Notes under the pieces: model-generated
Told to the model about the DNA's origin: nothing
Database searches by the model: none
What the model saw: the letters and a program-made list of their open reading frames with translations, nothing else
Program-made: the position numbers and the translations under genes
Shown here: positions 35,405-43,516 of the stretch, in pieces
Layout of the letters: the number at the start of each line of letters is the position of its first letter
How positions within the stretch are numbered: the first letter of the stretch is position 1
NCBI RefSeq assembly: GCF_052048135.1
Contig: NZ_JBNAIM010000002.1
Span: forward strand, 992,001 to 1,056,000
Direction of reading: 5' to 3'
Origin: Pelagibacter sp052048135
GTDB lineage: Bacteria; Pseudomonadota; Alphaproteobacteria; Pelagibacterales; Pelagibacteraceae
DNA: 64,000 nucleotides

Positions 35405-36514
35405 TTAATTTGTTGCTTTCTTTTTTTGCAATTCAGGTAGTGGTAAATATGGAACTACACCTGAACCTGCATTTTTTTCAATAATCACTTTATCAATATC
35501 AGCTAAAACTTTTTCCATTGTTTCTAAATACATTCTTTCTTGAGTAACAGATTTAGCTTTTTTGTACTCATTATAGATTGCTAAAAATCTACTAGCTTCA
35601 CCTTCTGCTTTAGCAACTACTTCTTTTTTGTAAGCTTCTGCAGCTTGTAGTATTTTTGCAGCTTCCCCACGAGCTCTTGGAATTACATCGTTAGCATAAG
35701 CTTCTGCTTCATTTTTAGATCTTTCCATATCTGCTCTTGCTGCTTGTACATCTCTGAATGCATCAATTACTTGATCCGGTGGATCTGCTTTTTGAGTTTG
35801 AACTTGAGTAATTTGAATACCGCTAGTGTACTCATCTAAAATTTTTTGAATAATCGTTTGTGTATCAGTTTCAATAACCGATCTTCCTTCAGTCAATATA
35901 GGTTGAATATCAGATCTTGCTATTACTTCTCTCATTGCAGTTTCCGCTGCAGCTTTTACAGTTCCCTCAGGATCTTGAATTTTGAATAAAAAATTTCCTG
36001 CATCTTTTATGACCCAGAATACAGAAAAATCTATATTCACAATATTTTCATCACCAGTTAACATCAAACTTTCTTGAGGTACATCAGCAACACCACCTGA
36101 AGATGAGAAACCGCTATCTCTTTCAGATCTAAAACCGATATCAATTCGATTAACTTTTGTTACTTTTGGAGTTAAAACAGACTCCACTGGAAACGGAATA
36201 TGATAATTTAAACCTGGTTGAGTTGTTTTTACAAATTTTCCAAACCGTAGTACGACACCTTGTTCGTCAGGTAATACCCGGTAGAGACCACTTGCCAACC
36301 ATACAAAACCTAAAATAATTAAAACTAATATTGCTTGTTTGCCTCCAGATGAACCTCCACCTGGTAAAAATTTTTTAATCTTCTCTTGAAATTCTCTTAT
36401 AATTTTATCAACATCAGGTGGAGTTGGACCTCTTCCTGATCCATTATCGTTTCCACCACCTCCTGGGGGAGATCCCCATGGGCTACCACCTCTTTGTTGA
36501 AAATCATCAGACAT
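35405..36514 (-). CDS. hflK: HflK, SPFH-domain modulator of FtsH
   Basis: Partner of HflC, 369 residues. The N-terminus is rich in Gly, Pro and Asn (about 6-35), as in other HflK proteins, followed by a transmembrane helix (about 61-80), an SPFH domain (VVLRFGKFVKTTQPGLNYHI, about 91-110) and a long coiled-coil C-terminal part. Its ATG at 36514 directly abuts a 7-base inverted repeat, so its mRNA leader is either very short or begins with that hairpin. Divergent from mrp. Confidence 0.97.
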   Translation of the reverse strand: MSDDFQQRGGSPWGSPPGGGGNDNGSGRGPTPPDVDKIIREFQEKIKKFLPGGGSSGGKQAILVLIILGFVWLASGLYRVLPDEQGVVLRFGKFVKTTQPGLNYHIPFPVESVLTPKVTKVNRIDIGFRSERDSGFSSSGGVADVPQESLMLTGDENIVNIDFSVFWVIKDAGNFLFKIQDPEGTVKAAAETAMREVIARSDIQPILTEGRSVIETDTQTIIQKILDEYTSGIQITQVQTQKADPPDQVIDAFRDVQAARADMERSKNEAEAYANDVIPRARGEAAKILQAAEAYKKEVVAKAEGEASRFLAIYNEYKKAKSVTQERMYLETMEKVLADIDKVIIEKNAGSGVVPYLPLPELQKKKATN

Positions 36515-36532
36515 ACACTATCTATATAGTGT
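36515..36532. promoter_or_regulatory. Palindrome between divergent hflK and mrp genes
   Basis: Perfect inverted repeat ACACTAT (36515-36521), spacer CTAT, ATAGTGT (36526-36532), placed immediately before the hflK ATG in a 50-base divergent gap. It contains -10-like hexamers on both strands. It could be an operator for a dimeric regulator or simply overlapping -10 elements. Confidence 0.35.
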
Positions 36533-36564
36533 TTAATTTAACAAAAACAAGTTAAGATCAAGTT

Positions 36565-37395
36565 ATGTCAGATAAAAAGCCTGAACTAAGTGCCGCAATA
36601 AAAAGCAAGGTAGAACCAAAGGTTTTTAAAAAAAATCCAATTATTGGCACTAAATTCACAATAGCAATTTCAAGTGCTAAGGGTGGAGTTGGAAAATCAA
36701 CATTTGCTACCAACCTTGCTTTAGCATTAAAGCAAATAGGATGTAAAGTGGGTTTATTAGATGCAGACATTTATGGTCCATCAATCCCAAAAATGTTTGA
36801 TATAAATGAAAAGCCAAAAAGTGATGGTCAAAAATTAGAACCAATTATTAAATATGATATTCAATGCATGTCCATTGGTTTCTTAACTGATCAACAAACA
36901 CCCATGATTTGGCGTGGACCAATGGTTACAAGTGCTATTAAAACTTTTACTCAAAAAGTTAATTGGAAAGATTTAGATTTTATAATAGTTGATATGCCTC
37001 CAGGAACTGGAGATACACAATTAACTTTCTCACAAGAAATAAAGATGGATGGTGCAATAATTGTTTCAACACCACAAGAGGTAGCTTTGCTTGATGTAAA
37101 AAGAGGAATTAAAATGTTTGATAAATTAGGTGTAAAGATTTTGGGTTTAATTGATAATATGAGTTTTTTTACTGGAGATGATGGTAAAAAGTATAAAATT
37201 TTTGGTGAAGGAGGAGTAAAAAAAACTGCAGAAGAATTTCAAAAAGAATTTTTGGGAGAAATTCCAATTAATCCTGAAATTGGAAAATGTGGTGATGAAG
37301 GAAAACCTATAGTAGAGTCTAATCCAGAAAATGAGATTTCAAAAATATATTTAAAATTAGCTACTAAAATTAAATCAACTTATCTTTCAAATTAA
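36565..37395 (+). CDS. mrp: Mrp/ApbC (NBP35) family iron-sulfur carrier ATPase
   Basis: P-loop ATPase of 276 residues that is thought to carry Fe-S clusters to target proteins. The deviant Walker A KGGVGKST is at 39-46, ADIYGPSIPKM follows about 68-78, and VDMPPGTGDTQLT lies about 140-152. The usual C-terminal CXXC cluster ligands are absent: the segment after DNMSFF reads TGDDGKKYKIFG. There is also no N-terminal MIP18/DUF59 domain. Its 3' end overlaps thyX by 26 bases in convergent orientation. Confidence 0.93.
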   Translation: MSDKKPELSAAIKSKVEPKVFKKNPIIGTKFTIAISSAKGGVGKSTFATNLALALKQIGCKVGLLDADIYGPSIPKMFDINEKPKSDGQKLEPIIKYDIQCMSIGFLTDQQTPMIWRGPMVTSAIKTFTQKVNWKDLDFIIVDMPPGTGDTQLTFSQEIKMDGAIIVSTPQEVALLDVKRGIKMFDKLGVKILGLIDNMSFFTGDDGKKYKIFGEGGVKKTAEEFQKEFLGEIPINPEIGKCGDEGKPIVESNPENEISKIYLKLATKIKSTYLSN

Positions 37396-38317
37396 AAGCT
37401 TCCATTAATTCATTCCACTCTCTTTTCGACAGACCTGAACTTTCCATAGAAACTTCTTCTCCTTTAATTAATTTTTGAATAACCACCTTACCCTTAGCAG
37501 AAACTTCCGTTCCTCCTACTCTATAATCCATAAATGCTTCATAGGTTATAGGCACCCATTTTTTTAAAGTATCTAGCATAATATCTGCATAAACTCTTAT
37601 TTCATATTGTGCATGATGATCTGCTCTTAATCTTAAAAAATTCATAAGGTTCAATAAATCAGTTTTCCAATACCACTGGGTATAAGTATTTAAGGTCAAA
37701 TTCATTCTTGCTAGTTCTCTAGCTAAACCTTTTTTATTTTCATCGATTGTTGAACCATCATATCTTTCATTTAACATGGTCTCATAATTTGAGTAAGTTC
37801 TTTCTGCATCATTCTTTAAAAGATTCAAAACTTCTTCGGCTTGATCACCCTCCAATACATCTCCTCTACCTTGTCGATTACTCTTTGATTGTGCTGCTAA
37901 GTTTTCTTTAGTTGGTAAATAAAACTCTTTATCCAAAATTGAATATCTTGCAGAATATTCATTTACGTTTGCTGTTCTATGTCTAATCCATTGTCGAGCA
38001 ATAAATATTGGTAATTTTATATGATATTTAATTTCACACATTTCAAATGGTGTACTGTGCCAGTGACGCATTAAATATTTTATTAATCCTGAATCTGTAG
38101 AGACTTGTTTTGTGCCTTTTCCATAAGAAACTCTGGCAGATTGAACTATTGAGGTATCATCACCCATATAATCTACAACTCTTACAAAACCATGATCTAA
38201 AGCGGGCATAGCTTCATAGAGAATTTTTTCCAATTCAGGTGATACAACTCTTTTAGTTGAGTTATTTTGTGATTGTTGACTCTTAATCTCTTGTGATTGT
38301 TCTTTAGTTAATTTCAT
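37370..38317 (-). CDS. thyX: Flavin-dependent thymidylate synthase ThyX
   Basis: Makes dTMP using FAD and methylenetetrahydrofolate, replacing ThyA. The ThyX motif RHRTANVNEYSARYS is at 112-126 of the 315-residue product. I start at ATG 38317 (MKLTKEQ); the frame is open to 38440, but that extension would be encoded by the tmRNA acceptor piece on the opposite strand and is not credible. The first about 25 residues are Gln/Ser/Asn-rich and probably flexible. It overlaps mrp by 26 bases at its 3' end. Confidence 0.96.
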   Translation of the reverse strand: MKLTKEQSQEIKSQQSQNNSTKRVVSPELEKILYEAMPALDHGFVRVVDYMGDDTSIVQSARVSYGKGTKQVSTDSGLIKYLMRHWHSTPFEMCEIKYHIKLPIFIARQWIRHRTANVNEYSARYSILDKEFYLPTKENLAAQSKSNRQGRGDVLEGDQAEEVLNLLKNDAERTYSNYETMLNERYDGSTIDENKKGLARELARMNLTLNTYTQWYWKTDLLNLMNFLRLRADHHAQYEIRVYADIMLDTLKKWVPITYEAFMDYRVGGTEVSAKGKVVIQKLIKGEEVSMESSGLSKREWNELMEAFNLKDKLI

Positions 38318-38356
38318 GATTGTTATTGAATCTCTTGTAATTCCTTTTATATTAAT

Positions 38357-38619
38357 AAAGTTGGTTTTCCAACTATGACGATAAACGAATTTCGTAATAA
38401 CCATTGCGGACGTGGGGGCAGTACCCACCACCTCCACCATTTACAACTTATGGGGGTGAACTAGATTCGACGAGTGACTAAAAGCTATTCTTTCGTTCGG
38501 AATTGTTCCTCCGTAAAGGGCTAATTTATAAATGCTAACGAAAGTTACGCAATTGCTGCTTAATTAATTTTATTAATTAAGTAAACGGGGTTTTGGGGCA
38601 CCTGGCAACAGAACGCCCC
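38357..38619 (+). ncRNA. ssrA: Circularly permuted two-piece tmRNA
   Basis: Rescues stalled ribosomes by acting as tRNA-Ala and short mRNA. The acceptor piece comes first: T-arm GTGGG/CCCAC with a 7-base loop (38412-38428), acceptor strand CACCTCC (38429-38435), then ACCA ending at 38439. A 12-base intervening segment (38440-38451) would be cut out. The coding piece starts GGGGGTG (38452-38458), which pairs with CACCTCC, followed by the conserved GATTCGACGAG. A tag frame, a perfect helix 5 and a terminal GGGGC/GCCCC stem follow. The order 3' half then 5' half is the alphaproteobacterial permutation. Outer ends are approximate. Confidence 0.93.
38534..38563 (+). other. tmRNA tag-peptide reading frame
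   Basis: From the resume codon GCT the frame reads ANESYAIAA followed by TAA, a nine-residue tag ending in the hydrophobic Ala-Ala degron read by ClpXP-type proteases. It lies between the pseudoknot region and the helix-5 hairpin TAATTAAT/ATTAATTA of the coding piece. Confidence 0.9.
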
Positions 38620-38621
38620 TT

Positions 38622-38645
38622 ATAATTAATAATTTAATTAATTAT
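38622..38645 (+). terminator. AT-only hairpin after the tmRNA gene
   Basis: Perfect 9-base inverted repeat ATAATTAAT (38622-38630) / ATTAATTAT (38637-38645) with a 6-base loop, 2 bases after the tmRNA terminal stem. No T run follows, so it may serve 3' processing rather than termination. Confidence 0.4.
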
Positions 38646-38673
38646 CATAAAAAATAAGTTATTTATTTGCTTT

Positions 38674-40035
38674 ATGACAAAAAGAAATTTTTTTTATTAC
38701 ATAGTAATTGTTATGTTAACTATTCTTTTGATAACTGGTTATCTTATAAACAAAAAAAATTCATCCTCAAAAAAAAATGAAATCAAAAATCTTAATCAAC
38801 AAATTTTAACAAAAAATCAGCAGCTATTTAACATTCAAAAACATTTTCTTAAAAATAAAGAAAATATTAATGATTTAATAAATCCTAACACAATAAATTT
38901 TAAAAAGATTATTTCAAACAAAGAAATTGAAAATTTTGAGGACTTTAAAATTAGTAAATATAAAACAAATGAAATTCTATCTAGTGGCAACTATAGAGCA
39001 TTAGCATCTGCATATATTGATTTTTATAATGACGATAAAGAACTAATATTAGCAACTGTAGATGGTATATTTGCTATATCAGATTTAGATAACATTCAAA
39101 ATTTTAAAAAAATTAAATCCAACATTTTTGATTTAATTACATATGAGGATTTTTATGTAAACACACAATATGGTATTAAGGATATTTTGGTAAATGAAGA
39201 AAAACTTTATGTATCATACATAAATGAAAAGAGGAAAGATTGTTATAACTTAAAAATATTAGTTTCAAAAATTAATAAAGAAAAATTGAATTTTAAAGAA
39301 TTTTTTGAAACTTCAGAATGTGTAGATAAAAAAAATAAACATGGTTATCTAGCTCATCAGGGGGGTGGTGGAAGAATGTTTGTTGGTGATGACTCAATCT
39401 ATTTTACAACTGGTGAATTTAGAAACAGACCTTTGGCTCAAAAAAAAGACAATGATTACGGAAAAATTTTAAATATAAATTTAAAATCAAAAGAGTCCAA
39501 GATTATTTCTATAGGCCATAGAAACCCTCAAGGTTTATATTATAGTAAAAAAAATAACTTTATAATTTCTACAGAGCACGGACCAAAAGGTGGGGATGAA
39601 GTAAATATAAATCATGAACCCAGTGTAAAAGTAAAAAATTTTGGATGGCCCATTTCATCCTACGGAGAGCATTATTATAAAAATTATTCAACAGAAATTT
39701 TAAATAAAGCTCCTTTAAATAAATCTCACAAAAAATATAAATTTGAAGAACCATTAAAATATTTTGTTCCCTCAATAGGAATTAGTGAAATTATAGCTTT
39801 AAATAATGATGATAATGAATTCTTGTTTGGCGCTATGGGAAATGAAATTGTAGAGCAAGATTTAGGATTACATTTTATAAAACTTGATGATCAAAGAAAA
39901 AAAGTCATTAAACATAAATATATTCCATTAAATGAGAGAGTAAGAGATATTGTTATATCAAAAAATAAAGACGTAATTATTTTATTTTTAGAAACTACAA
40001 GTTCAATAGCAATTATTAATAAAATTAAATTTTAA
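38674..40035 (+). CDS. PQQ-type glucose/sorbosone dehydrogenase-like protein, membrane-anchored
   Basis: A 453-residue protein with an N-terminal membrane helix (about 7-27), a Lys/Asn-rich linker and a six-bladed propeller domain of the soluble aldose sugar dehydrogenase family (about 85-450). Family stretches are HQGGGGRMFVGDDSIYFTTG (about 229-248), IGHRNPQGLYYS (about 275-286), STEHGPKGGDEVN (about 293-305) and NFGWPISSYGEHY (about 316-328). The HR/NPQ and HGP-GDE residues resemble the PQQ- and Ca-binding site, but whether it oxidises sugars is unproven. It stands alone after the tmRNA. Confidence 0.78.
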   Translation: MTKRNFFYYIVIVMLTILLITGYLINKKNSSSKKNEIKNLNQQILTKNQQLFNIQKHFLKNKENINDLINPNTINFKKIISNKEIENFEDFKISKYKTNEILSSGNYRALASAYIDFYNDDKELILATVDGIFAISDLDNIQNFKKIKSNIFDLITYEDFYVNTQYGIKDILVNEEKLYVSYINEKRKDCYNLKILVSKINKEKLNFKEFFETSECVDKKNKHGYLAHQGGGGRMFVGDDSIYFTTGEFRNRPLAQKKDNDYGKILNINLKSKESKIISIGHRNPQGLYYSKKNNFIISTEHGPKGGDEVNINHEPSVKVKNFGWPISSYGEHYYKNYSTEILNKAPLNKSHKKYKFEEPLKYFVPSIGISEIIALNNDDNEFLFGAMGNEIVEQDLGLHFIKLDDQRKKVIKHKYIPLNERVRDIVISKNKDVIILFLETTSSIAIINKIKF

Positions 40036-40058
40036 AATAATTACTAATAAATAGTATT

Positions 40059-40841
40059 TTATTTATTGAAAACGACCTGAATTTTTGGTCCTCTTTTCCA
40101 ATTTTTAAAATCTAGACCATTAATAGGATAACTCCTCTTTGTTTTAGTATTTTTTATTTTAAATTTATTTGGATTTATTAAAGTCATTTCAATTGTTTGG
40201 GGAGCATCATTCATTTTAAACATTCCATAATTATTTACATTAATATGGATATTCTTTAATTTTGTTTTCTTAATAAAGCTTTTTATCTTTTTTAAATTTT
40301 TTTGAAGATCATGAAATTCTATAATTACTAAATTTAATTTATCAAAATTTCTATTAACTTCTTTTAAAACTTTGTATTCATCACCTTCTATATCAATTTT
40401 TAAAACTATATCTTTATTCTCTCCTATGGCTTCAGTAATGGTGATTTGTTTATTTTTATCTTTTTTTTTTGAAACAATTTTTTTAAGATAATGTTTATTT
40501 TTTCCACCAAAAAAACTTGAGTATTCTAAATATTTAAAAACATCAAAAATTTGATAAAATTTAATTTTTTTTAATAATAATAGAGATATAAAATCTTTTA
40601 CAAATCTATTAATCCAAAAATTTTTATCTACAGTATGATCAAAAGCTATTATTTTACAATTTCTGTTATATTTTTGAAATTCTCTTTCGAAACTCCATTC
40701 AGCTTCAAGACCACAAGAAATTATTACTTTGGTTTTAGCAATTACACGCTTATCAATAACATAACCACCATCATATTTTCTTCCAAGTCGAACTAAATTT
40801 GATAGATCTGTATGATATGGTTTTAAATAACTTGGTATCAT
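40059..40841 (-). CDS. FkbM-family methyltransferase-like protein
   Basis: A 260-residue protein resembling SAM-dependent FkbM methyltransferases. GLEAEWSFEREF (about 44-55) and IAFDHTVDKNF (about 64-74) fit the nucleotide-binding half, and VLKIDIEGDEYKVLKEV (about 166-182) is the family signature. FkbM proteins often methylate sugars of surface polysaccharides, but the target here is unknown. It is followed on the same strand by no close gene (tail-to-tail with the dehydrogenase gene) and lies 17 bases downstream of ppdK. Confidence 0.75.
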   Translation of the reverse strand: MIPSYLKPYHTDLSNLVRLGRKYDGGYVIDKRVIAKTKVIISCGLEAEWSFEREFQKYNRNCKIIAFDHTVDKNFWINRFVKDFISLLLLKKIKFYQIFDVFKYLEYSSFFGGKNKHYLKKIVSKKKDKNKQITITEAIGENKDIVLKIDIEGDEYKVLKEVNRNFDKLNLVIIEFHDLQKNLKKIKSFIKKTKLKNIHINVNNYGMFKMNDAPQTIEMTLINPNKFKIKNTKTKRSYPINGLDFKNWKRGPKIQVVFNK

Positions 40842-40858
40842 ATTAATTGCTCTAAAAT

Positions 40859-43516
40859 TTATTTTTTTATCTCAGCTTGAGCTGCTGCTAATCTTGCTAT
40901 AGGTACTCTATAAGGTGAACAAGAAACATAGTTTAAACCTACTTTTGAACAGAAATTAATACTTTTTGGATCACCACCATGTTCTCCACATATCCCTAGC
41001 TTAATATTTTTATTTTGTTTTTTCCCTTTTTCTACTGCAATTTTGACTAAATCTTTAACACCCTCATCAATGGAAACAAAAGGATCCACTTTAAAAATTT
41101 TATTTTCAATATAATCATTTAAAAATTTTCCACTATCATCTCTACTAATTCCAAAAGTAGTTTGTGTAAGATCGTTAGTTCCAAAACTAAAAAATTCAGC
41201 GTGTTTTGCTATATCTTTTGCTTTAATTGCAGCTCTTGGTAATTCAATCATTGTTCCGACTAAAAACTCAATCTTAATTTTATTTTCATCCTGAACTTTT
41301 CTTGCTGTATTTATGACAAGATTTTTCATTATTTTTATTTCAGCCTCTGTAGAGACAAGTGGTATCATGATCTCAGGATATGCAAACTTTTGTTTATCAT
41401 TTTTCAAATCACATAGAGCTTCAAAAATTGCTCTACATTGCATCTCGTAAATTTCAGGAAAAGAAATACCTAGTCTACATCCTCTGTGCCCTAACATTGG
41501 GTTCTGTTCATGCAATTCTTCAATTCTTGACTCTACCTCTTTAATATTTGCCCCTACAACGCTTGCGACCTCAGAAATTTCTTTTTGAGATTTTGGAAGG
41601 AACTCGTGCAAAGGTGGATCAAGCAAACGAACAGTTACTGGTAAGCCATGCATAATTTTAAAAATTTCCTTAAAATCTTTTTTTTGATGAGGTAACAGTT
41701 TTTTTAGTGCTTTTTCTCTATCTTCTTGAGTTTTTGAAAGTATCATTTCTCGAACAGATAAAATTCTTTCTTCATCAAAAAACATATGTTCTGTTCTACA
41801 AAGACCTATTCCCTCAGCACCAAAATCTCTTGCAGTTTTTGTGTCTAAAGGTGTCTCTGAATTTGTTCTTACTTTTAACTTGCGAATATTATCAGCCCAG
41901 CTCATTAATTTTGAAAAATCACCAGAAATTTCAGGTTTTACTGTTGGTACATTTCCTAAAATAATTCTTCCAGTAGAACCATCAATTGTAATTATATCAC
42001 CTTCTTTTATTTCTTTAGAAGAAGTTTTAAAAATTTTTTGCTCATAATTAATATCAATTTCACTTGATCCGGAAACACAAGGCCTTCCCATACCTCTAGC
42101 AACTACTGCAGCATGACTTGTCATTCCTCCTCTAGCAGTCAATATTCCTTTAGCTGCATGCATACCCTGAATATCCTCCGGTGATGTTTCTAATCTAACC
42201 AATATAACATCTTGCATCATATCATTTAATCTTTCTGCTTCCTCAGAAGTGAAAACTACTTTGCCACTTGCAGCACCAGGTGAGGCTGGCAAACCATTAG
42301 CAATTACTTCAATTGAACTTTTTTCATCTAAAGTTGGGTGTAATAAGGTGTCCAATGAATTTGGATCAATTCTAAGGACAGCCTCTTTTTTTGAAATTAG
42401 TTTTTCTTTAACCATATCAACTGCTATCTTCACAGCTGATTTTGCAGTTCGTTTGCCTGATCGCGTTTGTAAAATCCAAAGTTTATTATTTTCAACTGTG
42501 AATTCTACATCTTGCATGTCTTTGTAATGTTTTTCTAATTTTTTTAAAATTTTAAACAACTCCTTATAAACCTCAGGCATAGTCTCTTGCATTGATAATT
42601 CATTTACTTTTGCATCTAGTCTTGCTTTTTTTGTAATATATTGTGGTGTTCTCGTGCCAGCCACTACATCTTCACCCTGAGCATTAATCAAATATTCACC
42701 ATAAATATCATTGGAACCATCTGAGGGGTTTCTTGTAAAAACAACACCTGTAGCACAATCACTTCCCATATTACCAAAAACCATAGATTGAACGTTTACA
42801 GCTGTTCCCCATTCTGAAGGAATTTGATTTAACTTTCTGTAAACTTTTGCTCTGTTACTTTCCCAAGATAAAAATACGGCATTGATTGCTCCAAATAATT
42901 GTTGATAAACATTTTGTGGAAAATCTTTTTTTGTTTTCTCTTTTACAACTTTTTTAAAGTCTTTAATTAATCCATCCCAATCATCTTCATCTAGATCTGT
43001 ATCTAACAAAACTCCTTTTGTTAATTTATAATTTTCAATTAATTCCTCAAAATGATAGTTTTCAACTCCCATAACTACATTCCCATACATTTGAATAAAT
43101 CTTCTATAACTATCTTTAGCAAATCTTCCATTTGAAGTTTTTTTTGCCAAAGAAACTACTGTCTTATCATTAAGTCCAAGATTTAAGATTGTATCCATCA
43201 TTCCTGGCATTGAAACTCTAGCACCAGATCTAACAGATAATAACAACGGATTTTTTAAATCACCAAATTTTTTAGAAACATCTTTCTCAATTATTTTTAG
43301 TTCTTTTTTAATCTCTCCTAATAATTTCGAATTTAACTTTTTTTTATTTTGATAAAATATTTCACAAACCTTTGTAGAAATAGTAAACCCAGGGGGTACT
43401 GGTAAGCCCATTCTGCCCATCTCTGACAAATTTGCACCTTTTCCACCTAAATAATTTTTGGAATTTTTTATTTTTTTACTTTCTTTTGACTTAAAATTTA
43501 AAACCAGCTTATTCAT
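40859..43516 (-). CDS. ppdK: Pyruvate, phosphate dikinase
   Basis: Interconverts pyruvate, ATP and phosphate with phosphoenolpyruvate, AMP and pyrophosphate. The 885-residue length is standard. The N-terminal ATP-grasp part (GGKGANLSEM, 24-33), the swivelling phosphohistidine domain with H468 in GGMTSHAAV, and the C-terminal PEP-binding barrel (GLCRTEHMFF, later LGICGEHGGDP) are all seen. It overlaps glyS by 8 bases and should provide gluconeogenic PEP. Typical of SAR11, which has an unusual central carbon metabolism. Confidence 0.97.
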   Translation of the reverse strand: MNKLVLNFKSKESKKIKNSKNYLGGKGANLSEMGRMGLPVPPGFTISTKVCEIFYQNKKKLNSKLLGEIKKELKIIEKDVSKKFGDLKNPLLLSVRSGARVSMPGMMDTILNLGLNDKTVVSLAKKTSNGRFAKDSYRRFIQMYGNVVMGVENYHFEELIENYKLTKGVLLDTDLDEDDWDGLIKDFKKVVKEKTKKDFPQNVYQQLFGAINAVFLSWESNRAKVYRKLNQIPSEWGTAVNVQSMVFGNMGSDCATGVVFTRNPSDGSNDIYGEYLINAQGEDVVAGTRTPQYITKKARLDAKVNELSMQETMPEVYKELFKILKKLEKHYKDMQDVEFTVENNKLWILQTRSGKRTAKSAVKIAVDMVKEKLISKKEAVLRIDPNSLDTLLHPTLDEKSSIEVIANGLPASPGAASGKVVFTSEEAERLNDMMQDVILVRLETSPEDIQGMHAAKGILTARGGMTSHAAVVARGMGRPCVSGSSEIDINYEQKIFKTSSKEIKEGDIITIDGSTGRIILGNVPTVKPEISGDFSKLMSWADNIRKLKVRTNSETPLDTKTARDFGAEGIGLCRTEHMFFDEERILSVREMILSKTQEDREKALKKLLPHQKKDFKEIFKIMHGLPVTVRLLDPPLHEFLPKSQKEISEVASVVGANIKEVESRIEELHEQNPMLGHRGCRLGISFPEIYEMQCRAIFEALCDLKNDKQKFAYPEIMIPLVSTEAEIKIMKNLVINTARKVQDENKIKIEFLVGTMIELPRAAIKAKDIAKHAEFFSFGTNDLTQTTFGISRDDSGKFLNDYIENKIFKVDPFVSIDEGVKDLVKIAVEKGKKQNKNIKLGICGEHGGDPKSINFCSKVGLNYVSCSPYRVPIARLAAAQAEIKK

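Noticed and set aside
38318..38440. 41-codon N-terminal extension of ThyX on the minus strand
   Set aside because: The extension is the complement of the tmRNA acceptor piece (T-arm, acceptor stem, CCA), has no family similarity, and an ATG at 38317 gives a normal ThyX.
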